A stretch of 64,000 bases of DNA. It comes from an uncultured Mobiluncus sp. GTDB taxonomy: Bacteria; Actinomycetota; Actinomycetes; Actinomycetales; Actinomycetaceae. Position numbers and translations under genes: made by a program. Every line of letters starts with the position of its first letter. The stretch's first letter is position 1. The notes beneath the pieces are model-generated. The model was not told the origin of the DNA. It made no database searches and saw only the letters and a program-made list of their open reading frames with translations. Where the stretch lies: contig NZ_CABTWO010000012.1 of NCBI RefSeq assembly GCF_902488535.1, positions 8,442 through 72,441 on the forward strand, in the 5' to 3' direction. Positions 9,168 through 18,115 of the stretch are shown in pieces.

Positions 9168-9974
9168 TCAGCCGGCGGAACCGCGAAACACGAAATGCGC
9201 AAACATTCCTGTGAGCTCCTCGGCTTGGCGAGCCAAGTCAGCCGCGAAGGATTTGGCTTGAGTTTGGGCACAAAGTTCATGAAATTCTGGGCGCGTACCG
9301 TCGGGTCGGGCCTGTTGCAACGCCAGGCGTTCCACCCCACGCTCGTGCAGGGCTCGTGCCAAAGCGGGGAGGGCCGACGGGTTCGTGTCGCCCGCTTCAG
9401 TGCCGGGATAGGCGGTGACGCGTACCTCGTAATCCGGCAGTGTTCCGGCCCGGTGCGCCGCCAACACGAGGTCCAGCGCCCGCCAAGCGTCCGTGCCAGC
9501 TTGACGGGCTTGTGCACGGCCCACCACTTGGGGATAGTTTTGGGCCAGGCCTTTCACGTCCAAGCCGACCCAGTCGAGCAACCCGGCCTCCAACAGCTGC
9601 ACCAGACGTTGCGGATAGGCTCCCCCGGTGTGCAACCCCACCAAAAAACCGAGGTCGCGCACCCGCTGCGCGGCGGGCACCAGCGCCGCCTGGCGGGTCG
9701 GCTCCCCGCCAGAAAACACGACCCCGTCGAGCAGGCCGCGCCGCCGGCTCAACAGCTCCCATAGGTCCGCCTCTTCGTAACCGGCGGGCGCCCGCGGGTC
9801 AATGATGGCAAAATTTTGGCAATATCCGCAGTTCCAGGGGCAGCCTTGGAGGAACACGCTGGCGACCAGTTTCCCCGGCCAATCCACCGTGGAAAACGGC
9901 GTCACCCCGGCGATAACCAAACCCGTGAGCGGGCAATCGGTTTCATTCTGGTCATCAATGCAGCCTGTGTTCAC
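9168..9974 (-). CDS. nrdG: Anaerobic ribonucleotide reductase activating protein (radical SAM)
   Basis: Radical SAM enzyme that installs the glycyl radical on NrdD. The iron-sulfur motif CX3CX2C is at Cys45, Cys49 and Cys52 (CPWNCGYC). It is preceded by GVTPFSTVDWPGKL and followed by VFSGGEPTRQ, both standard for this family. At 268 residues it belongs to the longer class of NrdG rather than the roughly 155-residue E. coli type. The start is a GTG at 9974 with AGAAAGA upstream. It lies downstream of nrdD but is separated by a lipoprotein gene and a strong terminator, so it probably has its own promoter. Confidence 0.92.
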   Translation of the reverse strand: MNTGCIDDQNETDCPLTGLVIAGVTPFSTVDWPGKLVASVFLQGCPWNCGYCQNFAIIDPRAPAGYEEADLWELLSRRRGLLDGVVFSGGEPTRQAALVPAAQRVRDLGFLVGLHTGGAYPQRLVQLLEAGLLDWVGLDVKGLAQNYPQVVGRAQARQAGTDAWRALDLVLAAHRAGTLPDYEVRVTAYPGTEAGDTNPSALPALARALHERGVERLALQQARPDGTRPEFHELCAQTQAKSFAADLARQAEELTGMFAHFVFRGSAG

Positions 9975-10005
9975 GATGGGTCTTTCTAATCGTTGCTAAA
10001 AATGC

Positions 10006-10033
10006 CCGGGAAGCCCCGAGATGGGCTTCCCGG
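10006..10033 (-). terminator. Strong Rho-independent terminator after the lipoprotein gene
   Basis: Perfect 11-bp stem (CCGGGAAGCCC with GGGCTTCCCGG, six-base loop). Read on the minus strand it is followed by CATTTTTAGC. It lies 11 bases past the lipoprotein stop and upstream of nrdG, so it should separate these transcripts. Confidence 0.85.
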
Positions 10034-10044
10034 AAGCTATAAAC

Positions 10045-10662
10045 TTAGATTCTTTCGTAGTCGGTAATCATGAAACCTTCAATCGGGACTTGATATTGCA
10101 CGAACATCAGGTTAGATGAATCCGCTGGCAAGGTGTATTCCCAAGTGGCTTCGGCTGGGCTGTCCACACCGCAAGCGACTTCGCTGAGTTGACCTGGTTG
10201 ATCGTCGCCTGCGTCCTCAATCTGCGGAGCAATCCACACTTTGATATTCGCGGGTTTAACAGTCTGACAATAGAAAGTGACCTTGACCTTGTCTCCGGTC
10301 TTCCAATCGTCATTAGCGTTTAGGTACAGTCGGTAGCTAGAGATTTTGTCTTTATCGAAATTGGCAAAAGTTGGCGAAACGTGGGAACTGGTGTTCTCGA
10401 TTCCCTTTCCTTCCGCGAACGCTTCGCCTTCCGCTTCCCACTTGTCTTCCAATGCGTCCGCATCGTTGACTTTTTCCTCAGCTTCTTCTTGGTCAGGTAT
10501 GGCCACGTCCTCGGTGGTGGAAATCAGGCCGGGTTTCTGATCAGCAGCGGGCGCCTCGGACGGAGCTTTAGCGTCCGCAGTGGGTTTCTCGTCCCCACCG
10601 CCGCAAGCCGATAGACTCAGAGCCAGGGCGAACGCACCCGTCAACGCAAGTAACTTTTTCAT
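10045..10662 (-). CDS. Putative lipoprotein of unknown function
   Basis: A 205-residue protein beginning MKKLLALTG with a lipoprotein signal peptide ending at LSLSAC, so the cysteine near residue 20 should be lipidated. The start ATG at 10662 has an AAGGAA ribosome site 8 bases upstream. After an acidic Lys/Glu/Asp/Ala-rich linker (about 20-75), the rest looks like a beta-rich extracellular domain (SSYRLYLNANDDWKTGDKVKVTF; two cysteines, FYCQTVKP and EVACGV, could pair). No family recognised. It sits between nrdD and nrdG but ends in its own terminator. Confidence 0.8.
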   Translation of the reverse strand: MKKLLALTGAFALALSLSACGGGDEKPTADAKAPSEAPAADQKPGLISTTEDVAIPDQEEAEEKVNDADALEDKWEAEGEAFAEGKGIENTSSHVSPTFANFDKDKISSYRLYLNANDDWKTGDKVKVTFYCQTVKPANIKVWIAPQIEDAGDDQPGQLSEVACGVDSPAEATWEYTLPADSSNLMFVQYQVPIEGFMITDYERI

Positions 10663-10773
10663 GAGTATTCCTTCCATTTGTCAGGCTGAAGGGGCTGGTT
10701 GCCCCGGATTGATAAACAGCCTAAGCAAACGGATAAGGCTTGTAATCACCCAAAAGTACGGAAAATCTCGGTC

Positions 10774-10804
10774 CGCGGGTGGCGTCCGAAAACTGTCACC
10801 CGCG
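10774..10804 (-). terminator. Hairpin downstream of nrdD
   Basis: CGCGGGTG and CACCCGCG form a perfect 8-bp inverted repeat with a 15-base loop in the gap between nrdD and the lipoprotein gene. A second, imperfect stem (ACCCTTGTG with CACGAGGGT, 10822-10844) lies closer to the nrdD stop. Neither has a clean T-run, so termination or transcript protection are both possible. Confidence 0.4.
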
Positions 10805-10856
10805 AACCCGACCGACCCACGACCCTTGTGAAACCACGAGGGTGGTGAATCTGGCC

Positions 10857-12752
10857 CTAAACCAAGGCCGCTTCCGCCAAGCGCGAGTGCAGCTCACCGT
10901 GGGAGGCAGCCGCCGACTCGTTGAAGTACTGCCGCTCAGCGAACTCGCCTTTCTTGCCGATGTTAAAGGACTGGACGGGACGGAAGTAGCCCATGACGCG
11001 GGTCCACACCTCGCAATCTTGGTGCCGCCCCTTCGCCTCGCATTGCGGACAGGTGAAGTGTTCGCCGGAAATGTAGCCGTGCGTCGGGCAGATACTGAAC
11101 GTTGGCGTGATGGTGATGTAAGGGGTGCGCCAAGTGGTCAGCGAGCGGCGCACCAGCTGCTTGCAGGCCTCCGCGCTGGACACGGCCTCGCCCATGTACA
11201 GGTGCAGCACGGTGCCGCCGGTGTACTTGGTCTGCAGTTCCTCCTGCAGTTCCTCGGCGAGGAATGGGTCGTTGGTAAACCCGACCGGCAGCTGCGAAGA
11301 GTTCGTGTAGTAGGGGTTTTCGGTCGTGCCGGCCTGCAGGATTTTGTCCCCGAAACGTTTGCGGTCAGCTTTCGCCAAGCGGTACGTGGTGCCCTCGGCC
11401 GGGGTCGCCTCCAGGTTGTACATATGTCCGGTAGATTCCTGCAGCTCCACCATCTGGTCGCGCATCCCGTCCAGGATACGGGCCGCCAGGGCGTGTCCGC
11501 GCGGGTCGGTGATGTCATAAGCGTCGTCGGTGAAGTTGCGGATCAGCTCGTTCATGCCGTTGACCCCGATGGTCGAGAAGTGGTTGTCCAGATTCCCCAG
11601 ATAGCGTTTCGTGTAGGGGAACAGGCCGTGGTCCATGTGGTACTGGATGGTGATGCGCTTACGTTCCAAAGTCACCGAAGCCAACTCAATGAGTTCACGC
11701 AAGCGGGCGCGTAAACCGTCCTCGTCGCCCTTGTGCAGATAACCCAGACGTGCCAAGTTGATGGTCACCACCCCGATGGACCCGGTTTGCTCCGCCGAAC
11801 CGAACAGCCCGTTACCGCGCTTGACCAGTTCCCGCAGGTCGAGCTGCAACCGGCAGCACATAGAGCGAATCTGGCCGGGGTCGAGTTCCGAGTTGATGAA
11901 GTTCTGGAAATAGGGCAGCCCATACTTTGCCGTCATCTCAAACAGCAGGTTGGCGTTGGGGGAATCCCAATCGAAATCCTTGGTCATGTTGTAGGTCGGA
12001 ATGGGGAAGGTGAACACGCGTCCGTCCGCGTCTCCCTCGGTCATAACCTCCATGTAGGCGCGGTTGATGATGTCCATCTCGGCCTGCAGATCCCCGTAAG
12101 CAAAGTCGCACAGTTCCTCGCCGATGAGCGGCACCTCGTCGCGCAGGTCGGGCGGGCAGGTCCAGTCAAAAGTGAGGTTCGTGAACGGACATTGACTGCC
12201 CCAGCGGCTGGGGACGTTCAGGTTGTAGATGAGTTCCTGCATGCACTGCTTGACCTCGGCATACGTCATGTCGTCCAGGCGGACGAAAGGCGCCATATAG
12301 GTGTCGAAGCTAGAGAACGCCTGGGCACCGGCCCACTCGTTTTGCAGCGTGCCCAGGAAGTTCACGATTTGTCCGCAGGCCGAGCTGAAATGCCGCGGCG
12401 GATTGGAGGCAATGGCCCCGCTGACCCCGTTGAAACCCTGCTGCAGCAGTTGTTTTAGTGACCAGCCGGCACAGTACCCGGCAAACATATCCAGGTCGTG
12501 AATGTGGAAGTCGCCGTCGCGGTGGGCAGCACCGGCCGCGGCGGGGTAAATCTTGTCCAGCCAGTAGTTGGCCACCATCTTGCCAGCAGCGTTCAGAATC
12601 AGCCCGCCGACCGAGTAGCCCTGGTTGGCGTTGGCGTTCACTCGCCAGTCAGCCTGGCTCAGGTATTCGTCCACTGTCTCTATGGGGTCAACCACGTGGT
12701 GGCGCGGATTCGTTTCAAAAACGGGGGTCGTCTCTTGCTTCATTGCAGTCAT
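10857..12752 (-). CDS. nrdD: Anaerobic (class III) ribonucleoside-triphosphate reductase
   Basis: Oxygen-sensitive glycyl radical enzyme reducing ribonucleoside triphosphates for DNA synthesis. The N-terminus enters the catalytic barrel at once (GYSVGGLILNAAGKMVANYWL, DFHIHDLDMF), with CRLQLDLRELVKRGNGLFG and GSIGVVTINLARLGY further on. The C-terminus carries zinc-ligand pairs (CPTHGY, CPQC) and the glycyl radical motif RVMGYFRPV with Gly588. At 631 residues it lacks the N-terminal ATP-cone of E. coli NrdD (712 residues), so the usual dATP off-switch at that site is probably absent. AAAGGA precedes the ATG. NrdR-type boxes lie just upstream. Confidence 0.95.
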   Translation of the reverse strand: MTAMKQETTPVFETNPRHHVVDPIETVDEYLSQADWRVNANANQGYSVGGLILNAAGKMVANYWLDKIYPAAAGAAHRDGDFHIHDLDMFAGYCAGWSLKQLLQQGFNGVSGAIASNPPRHFSSACGQIVNFLGTLQNEWAGAQAFSSFDTYMAPFVRLDDMTYAEVKQCMQELIYNLNVPSRWGSQCPFTNLTFDWTCPPDLRDEVPLIGEELCDFAYGDLQAEMDIINRAYMEVMTEGDADGRVFTFPIPTYNMTKDFDWDSPNANLLFEMTAKYGLPYFQNFINSELDPGQIRSMCCRLQLDLRELVKRGNGLFGSAEQTGSIGVVTINLARLGYLHKGDEDGLRARLRELIELASVTLERKRITIQYHMDHGLFPYTKRYLGNLDNHFSTIGVNGMNELIRNFTDDAYDITDPRGHALAARILDGMRDQMVELQESTGHMYNLEATPAEGTTYRLAKADRKRFGDKILQAGTTENPYYTNSSQLPVGFTNDPFLAEELQEELQTKYTGGTVLHLYMGEAVSSAEACKQLVRRSLTTWRTPYITITPTFSICPTHGYISGEHFTCPQCEAKGRHQDCEVWTRVMGYFRPVQSFNIGKKGEFAERQYFNESAAASHGELHSRLAEAALV

Positions 12753-12827
12753 CTTTTTCCTTTCATCTCCTCATCTCCCAATGCGGAGGACACAAGAATT
12801 TACTCTATGGAGGAATTTGGGCAAATC

Positions 12828-12875
12828 AACTACATATAGTGCGTGTCGCCCAATTTTACCCCTACATATTGTGTT
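12828..12875. promoter_or_regulatory. Tandem NrdR-type operator boxes
   Basis: Two related 16-base palindromic elements, aactacatatagtgcg (12828-12843) and ccctacatattgtgtt (12860-12875), start 32 bases apart, about three helical turns. This matches the known arrangement of paired NrdR boxes (core acaCwATATnTwGTgt, best seen on the minus strand). They lie 76-123 bases upstream of nrdD, so ATP-cone repressor NrdR probably controls nrdD. The nrdR gene is not in the window. The boxes also lie close to the divergent aminotransferase. Confidence 0.75.
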
Positions 12876-12907
12876 TGCCCAGGTCTGTAGGTTAGGGGAA
12901 TTCGTCG

Positions 12908-14083
12908 TTGTGCGTGTCGCGGTATCGTAGGAGGGTGAAATTTTCTCACCGGGTGGAACTGAACGAACCGAACGCCGTGACTGTCGCCCAGCGCGCGGCC
13001 CGACGCGACGGCACGTTGAAAATAAATCTGGCGGATTCCAATCCGACCCGCTGGGGGTTGGGTGCACCGGGCTTGCTGCCCTACGAACCTGACCCGCGGG
13101 GGCCTCGGGCGGCTCGCGAGGCGCTGGCTGCCTGGCTGGGGGAGCGTGACGAACGCACCGTGAACCCCGACCATCTCTACCTGCTAAGTTCTACTTCCCA
13201 GGGCTATGCGTGGTTGACGAAGTTGACGTGTGACCCGGGCGAACGGCTCGCTGCCCCGACCCCGGGATACCCCTTGGTAGAAACGATTGCGGGGCTTGAA
13301 AACGTGGGGGTCGATTTCTATCCCCTGACCTGGGTGGGGTCCCGCTGGGAGCTGGGCGACCTCAATCCGGCGGCGGTGAGCGCCGTGGTGGCTATCAATC
13401 CAAACAATCCCACCGGCTCTTATGTACACGGGGAGGATCGTCAGCGGCTCCTCAACTACTGTGCGGACCACGAGGTAGCGCTCATCGCTGATGAAGTGTT
13501 CTTTGACTTCGACCTGCCCGGAGCGCCCACCCGACCCGCCGATCGCCAGCGCCTGGCTGGAACCTCGGAAGTGCTGACTTTCGCCCTGGACGGCATGAGT
13601 AAAAACTTGAGCGCCCCGGGGCTGAAAATAGCGTGGCTGGAAGTGTCCGGGCCGGAGCCCGACGTGGCGGCGGCCTGCGCCCGCCTGGACGTCATCGCGG
13701 ACGCCTACCTGCCGTTTTCCGATGTTTTGGCCCAGCGCTTGGGGCAATACCTGGCCGCTGTGCCTGCCGCAACCCACGCCACCCGACAACGCTGCCGCGA
13801 GAACCTTGCCACCTTGAGGGACCTTGTGCGCAGGGAGCCTAGCGGAACCGTGAGCCTGCTGGAACCCGAAGGCGGCTGGAACGCGCTGCTGCGATTTCCC
13901 GCCCACGTGGACGAGGACGCGCTCATCACCGGGCTGATTGCCCAGTGGGGCATCACCGTGCAGCCGGGATATTTTTTCGATATGCCTTTTGCCGGGGTGG
14001 TGTCAGTGTCGCTGCTGCTCGATGCCCCGACGTTCCGCCCCGCCCTCGAAGCCCTGCTGGCGGGCATCGCTGACCAGCTCTGA
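12908..14083 (+). CDS. PLP-dependent class I/II aminotransferase-like enzyme
   Basis: Fold type I pyridoxal-phosphate enzyme of the class I/II aminotransferase family. Visible motifs are YEPDPRGPRAAREALAAWLG, SSTSQGYAWLTKL, PTPGYPL, INPNNPTGSYV, IADEVFFDF and the Schiff-base lysine in LDGMSKNLSAPGLKIAWLEV. The substrate cannot be assigned; the overall look is close to MalY/aspartate-aminotransferase-like enzymes. The start is uncertain: a TTG at 12908 has AGGGGA upstream. A GTG at 12935 is directly abutted by AGGAGG, too close to be ideal, and a GTG at 12953 is possible. Divergent from nrdD across the NrdR boxes. Confidence 0.8.
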   Translation: MCVSRYRRRVKFSHRVELNEPNAVTVAQRAARRDGTLKINLADSNPTRWGLGAPGLLPYEPDPRGPRAAREALAAWLGERDERTVNPDHLYLLSSTSQGYAWLTKLTCDPGERLAAPTPGYPLVETIAGLENVGVDFYPLTWVGSRWELGDLNPAAVSAVVAINPNNPTGSYVHGEDRQRLLNYCADHEVALIADEVFFDFDLPGAPTRPADRQRLAGTSEVLTFALDGMSKNLSAPGLKIAWLEVSGPEPDVAAACARLDVIADAYLPFSDVLAQRLGQYLAAVPAATHATRQRCRENLATLRDLVRREPSGTVSLLEPEGGWNALLRFPAHVDEDALITGLIAQWGITVQPGYFFDMPFAGVVSVSLLLDAPTFRPALEALLAGIADQL

Positions 14084-14113
14084 TTGCCAGGCCGGTGGGG
14101 AGACGATTCCCAC

Positions 14114-15550
14114 TTAGCGCGGCAGGCGGGCGCGCAGGGTGAAACGTGGAGTGGTGAACACGGACAGGGAACCGCCGAGGGTTTCGAGCCGGGATTCCAA
14201 GTTGCTCAGGCCGGTGCCGTAGGTCAGCGTGGTCTCCACGGTGCTGGGGTTCGAGACTTCCATCCAGAAACCAGAGGCGTCCTGACCCAGACGCACCTCC
14301 ATTTCGCTAGAAGTCGTGTGAATCAACACATTCGTGATGGCTTCGCGCAGCACATCCGTAAACATCCGGGCTTTGTTGGCCTGGGGTGGGAGGTCGCCGG
14401 AAATATGCAGTTCCAGTTCGGCCGCCGAAGCCAAATCTTGCAGGGTTTCCAGCCAAATTTCGGGGGTGGCGGTGACGCGATCCTGGCTCAGGTCGGAGGG
14501 CAAATCCTCCAGCAGACCCTGGAGGCGACGCAGGCGTTCATCGTCTGACACTTCGTCCTCCAAGAACCGGTGAACGAAAGAAATCCGCTGGGAAAGTGTG
14601 TCGTGAATGGTGGACCGGGTCGATAAGATGAGCCGACGTGACAGGGCCTCATCGAGCCGCGAAGTCTCACTGACCAGGCGTTTTTGGCGGGCCTGCAGGG
14701 CATCAATCTCTGCTGAAAGCCGGTAACTGAGCGTCATGTAGTCACTGACATCGACAGCTAGCAGTTGAATCCAAGACCGCCGGCCGTCTCGAATTCGGCT
14801 ATGGGTCAACACCCAGGTCCGCCCATTGGGTTCCGTGATTCGCAGCCGGGAGGTTCCGTCGTCATTTTCTTCCCAGCAGTTCGGGGAATCACTGTCGGCC
14901 TGACGGTTTTTCGACTCAAATCGGAATTGACATAGTTGGCGTTCCAACGTCCCGATGTTCGTCAACGACGTCAACCCTAGACGCCCCAAAAGCCCCTCCA
15001 TAGCAGCGTTGGCAAACTTGCTGCGACCCCGAAAGTTCGCGAACGCTACGCCGTGTTCCAGCCGGTCCAAAGCCTCTTTGACGCTGAAAGGACTGAGATC
15101 ACGGTGCAGCAGCTGCCAATCTCGCCACACCTGAACGCACAGCCAAGAGGTCGTTAGTGCCCCGGAAGTGAGCAGCACCCAAACTCCCCCGGCAGCGACA
15201 AAAGGCGGCATTGCCAGGGTCAGCGTCACCAGCAGCGGGGCCTCGGCATAGCGGTAGTTGGTTCCCATTGTCGCCGCCCCCAGCACCAAGCAGACCACCA
15301 CAAACCACCCGAAGTTATGGTCTTGGAGCGAGAAAATCCCGGTCTGAGAATGGATAAAAACGGTGGCGAACGCCCACATATAGAACGCGAGCAAAAACTC
15401 CACACTTAGCAGGAATACCGTGGCTAGACGCCGCCGATGAATGAGCCATTGACCCATCGTGAGCAGGCACGCCGCCAATAAGCCCATACCCATCAGGGCG
15501 GTAGCTGCCCCCATTTGGACGGGGGTGAGACTGTAGAGCTGGTCACTCAT
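14114..15550 (-). CDS. Membrane sensor histidine kinase (NarL/LuxR-partner type)
   Basis: A 478-residue kinase with about six N-terminal membrane helices (residues 12-145), a PAS-like region (about 160-275), a short coiled coil, and an atypical dimerisation helix. The likely phosphoacceptor is His316 in STIHDTLSQRISFVHRF. The C-terminus is an HATPase_c domain with an N-box (LREAITNVLIHTTSSEMEV) and a G-box (GTGLSNLESRLETLGGSLSV). Its start overlaps the end of the upstream sensor gene by 8 bases (ATGAGTGA), so they are translationally coupled. It is the only member of the operon with a recognisable kinase core and should phosphorylate the LuxR-type regulator. Confidence 0.85.
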   Translation of the reverse strand: MSDQLYSLTPVQMGAATALMGMGLLAACLLTMGQWLIHRRRLATVFLLSVEFLLAFYMWAFATVFIHSQTGIFSLQDHNFGWFVVVCLVLGAATMGTNYRYAEAPLLVTLTLAMPPFVAAGGVWVLLTSGALTTSWLCVQVWRDWQLLHRDLSPFSVKEALDRLEHGVAFANFRGRSKFANAAMEGLLGRLGLTSLTNIGTLERQLCQFRFESKNRQADSDSPNCWEENDDGTSRLRITEPNGRTWVLTHSRIRDGRRSWIQLLAVDVSDYMTLSYRLSAEIDALQARQKRLVSETSRLDEALSRRLILSTRSTIHDTLSQRISFVHRFLEDEVSDDERLRRLQGLLEDLPSDLSQDRVTATPEIWLETLQDLASAAELELHISGDLPPQANKARMFTDVLREAITNVLIHTTSSEMEVRLGQDASGFWMEVSNPSTVETTLTYGTGLSNLESRLETLGGSLSVFTTPRFTLRARLPR

Positions 15551-18104
15551 GCGCTACCTCCGCTGCCAAAGAGCGTTGACCAGCGCCGATAGCCATGTTC
15601 AGGTGGCAGGTGTCGTCCTCAACGAACATTTCGACTTGGGCGCGTGGCCAGGTCAAGAGCGGATCGAGCAGAGGGAGGTCCTGCTCGGCCAGATCAATAA
15701 TCAAGTTTAGCCAGGCTGTGTCACCGTCTGGGGCGACCTCGAAGTTCACGAACACAGCCACCTCTGCAGCCCCAATGAGCTGGTTAAAGGTGCGGTGCAA
15801 GCCCTCCAAACACCACAGGGCCACCTGCAGCTGCACAGTGCCGGTGGTCGGACCGTGCAAGCCGGCCACAGCTCCTGCGAAAGAAAAATCGGTACAGGAT
15901 TGGCTCATAAACGTTGTCAGGGCGTTGACCGAAACGGTCTCTTTCTCGAAGTTCTGCAAAGTCAGCGGACCCGCGCGTTTGGCATAACCCAAGTCCATCT
16001 TGATGTTGCGCAAAATATCGGAGCGTTCGCTTTCGTCCAGCGATACGTTGAGCCGAGCGGTGTTGGCTTGAATCCGGCCCAGGGACGCGTTCATCAAGTC
16101 ATCGAGCCGGTCAAAGAGGACGGGGGCATCGGCCGATTCCTCCATGTTTAACGTGGCTTCGTATTCGGCGCGCAGAATTTCGGTTTGGTGAGTCTCGCGG
16201 ACGCGCAGTGCCGCCAAAGCCCGCTCCAAATCCTGCACCGCGGTGACGTCCGTTTCCCACAGGACGTGGCCGCCGTCCACGGGACGGGTTTGGCAGTACA
16301 CGGTTCGGTTCGGCTGTACCGAAGTGTCTGTGACCAGCACCGGTACCTGACAGTCCCGCAGCTGCTGACGAGTGTCTTGGTCCAGGTTGAGGGGCTGGGA
16401 CGTGCGGTAATGGGGGAGCCAATCCCGGTTGACAATTTCGATGGGAATCTGGGATTTTTCAAAGAACCGCAGATACCCGCGGTTTTGCCCAATCGCCCCG
16501 ATAAAGAACAGAATCTCCCACGCCAACACAAAAATCACGCAATACATTTGGACGGTTTCGGTGGCGCGAACCAGCGGGATTCGCATCGTGTACGCCACGG
16601 AATAGAACAACACCGCGAGGAACAGTATCCCGATTCCCCCCACCAGACGCAGCCAATGTCCCTTCAGTGACCACGAACCCGCGTATATGACTGCCGCGAA
16701 AACCAGCAGCGCCGCCGCGTAATACAAGTAGTATCCCGGACCGTAGCTGTAATCCACCCCGGACTGTCCGGTGCCAAAGCGCAGCACCAGGTGGTGCAAA
16801 TCGTTGGTAAATACCAGCAGAATCAGAGCCGTGCCGACCCCGATAATCGTGGCGCGCAAGAAACGGTAGCCCGGCGGGCGCCCGCGGCTGGAGTGGGACA
16901 TGACAAAGAACAAAATTGCGCAGGTCGTATAGATGGGGACGTAATAGTAGTACCAGGTGTAACGCTCAAAAACCCCGAGGGAGGCGTGCTTGATAATCCG
17001 CGCCATAATCCACAGGGCGAGTATTCCCGCTTGTGCCAGCACTGCCCAGCGCACATAGGTGAAAGTTGCTGTCCAAAACCGCCACCCTGCCCAAAAACTT
17101 AGGAAACACAGCAGGGCGATGAATCCTCCCAGTTCGTAGGCTTCGTTGGTGTTTTCCCATCCCCAAGATCCGCCGTAGGTGTCGTTGTAGAGGCTGGCAT
17201 CCCAGACAAATTTCTCGTAACTGTCCAGGTTAGTTACTGTTTCTGAGTGAATTTGTTCCCGAAAAGACGGGTTTGTTGAGGGGTAGTCTACGGGGTTGAA
17301 AAAACCGGGGGGTACCGCCGCCAGTGGCAAAGTTCCGTTGATGCCGTTGGGGTTGCGTTGCCAGATGCCGATTTGGGCAGTGAGCGTGGGGGCGGGGGCG
17401 TAGTGGACTGAGCGACCCACGGAGGATTGAGCCGCGAGCCGATCCGTGGTTAAGCAAAACCAGCCGCGACGAAGCGCCTGTTCCAAATCTTGCGGGGAGG
17501 TTCCGGTCTGTAGCCTGCCCTGGCGGTTGATGTTATTCAATAGTCGTTTTGCTTGAGCTGCGGAGAAAACTTGCGTTCCCGCGGAGTCGTGACGCAAAGC
17601 CAGCGCGTTCATCAGTTCTAGCCGGGAAACTCCTCGATCGAGATAAATAGTTTTCGTGTCATCGGCTAGTTTCTGGAAATCGGTGATGGACTTGACTTTT
17701 GTGGCGCGCGAGGCCAGCACAATCGATTCTGGATAAAGTTTCGTGAACCGTCCGTCCGGTTCGGATTTCTGTGCCGAATTAGCCATGACTTCACTGGTGA
17801 TCACGTAAGCGGGACCCGAACGCAACAGCTTCAGTAGTGACCACTCGCTGTGAGGCTCGACCTTGATTCCATTTCGTTGATAGTAGTCCGTCAGACGTTG
17901 GTCAAAACTCGTAGGGACCGCCATGGTGTATTCGGTTTGAAAGGAAATCGTGCGCAGTGGAGCAAAAATCATAACCACCGCAATCAGCCCCAAGGCGAGA
18001 GCAACGCCCAAATGCGTCAGCCAGTCGTGTACCCAGGTGGGTCCTACCGAAACGACAGAAGGTGAACTGGGGAACCTATTGCGCGGATAGGGCGAGGCAG
18101 ACAT
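15543..18104 (-). CDS. Large 7TM-like sensor lacking a recognisable kinase core
   Basis: An 853-residue protein starting at ATG 18104, 11 bases after the response regulator stop. One helix (about 33-52) leads to an extracytoplasmic domain of about 280 residues that resembles a solute-binding fold (SIVLASRATKVKSITDFQKL). A block of about seven membrane helices follows (about 340-570). The cytoplasmic part carries a PAS-like segment, a long coiled coil and a weak HATPase-like region. I see no phosphoacceptor HD motif and no N- or G-box. It is probably the input or co-receptor subunit for the downstream kinase; the ligand is unknown. Confidence 0.75.
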   Translation of the reverse strand: MSASPYPRNRFPSSPSVVSVGPTWVHDWLTHLGVALALGLIAVVMIFAPLRTISFQTEYTMAVPTSFDQRLTDYYQRNGIKVEPHSEWSLLKLLRSGPAYVITSEVMANSAQKSEPDGRFTKLYPESIVLASRATKVKSITDFQKLADDTKTIYLDRGVSRLELMNALALRHDSAGTQVFSAAQAKRLLNNINRQGRLQTGTSPQDLEQALRRGWFCLTTDRLAAQSSVGRSVHYAPAPTLTAQIGIWQRNPNGINGTLPLAAVPPGFFNPVDYPSTNPSFREQIHSETVTNLDSYEKFVWDASLYNDTYGGSWGWENTNEAYELGGFIALLCFLSFWAGWRFWTATFTYVRWAVLAQAGILALWIMARIIKHASLGVFERYTWYYYYVPIYTTCAILFFVMSHSSRGRPPGYRFLRATIIGVGTALILLVFTNDLHHLVLRFGTGQSGVDYSYGPGYYLYYAAALLVFAAVIYAGSWSLKGHWLRLVGGIGILFLAVLFYSVAYTMRIPLVRATETVQMYCVIFVLAWEILFFIGAIGQNRGYLRFFEKSQIPIEIVNRDWLPHYRTSQPLNLDQDTRQQLRDCQVPVLVTDTSVQPNRTVYCQTRPVDGGHVLWETDVTAVQDLERALAALRVRETHQTEILRAEYEATLNMEESADAPVLFDRLDDLMNASLGRIQANTARLNVSLDESERSDILRNIKMDLGYAKRAGPLTLQNFEKETVSVNALTTFMSQSCTDFSFAGAVAGLHGPTTGTVQLQVALWCLEGLHRTFNQLIGAAEVAVFVNFEVAPDGDTAWLNLIIDLAEQDLPLLDPLLTWPRAQVEMFVEDDTCHLNMAIGAGQRSLAAEVAHE

Positions 18105-18115
18105 GCAATCCCGAT

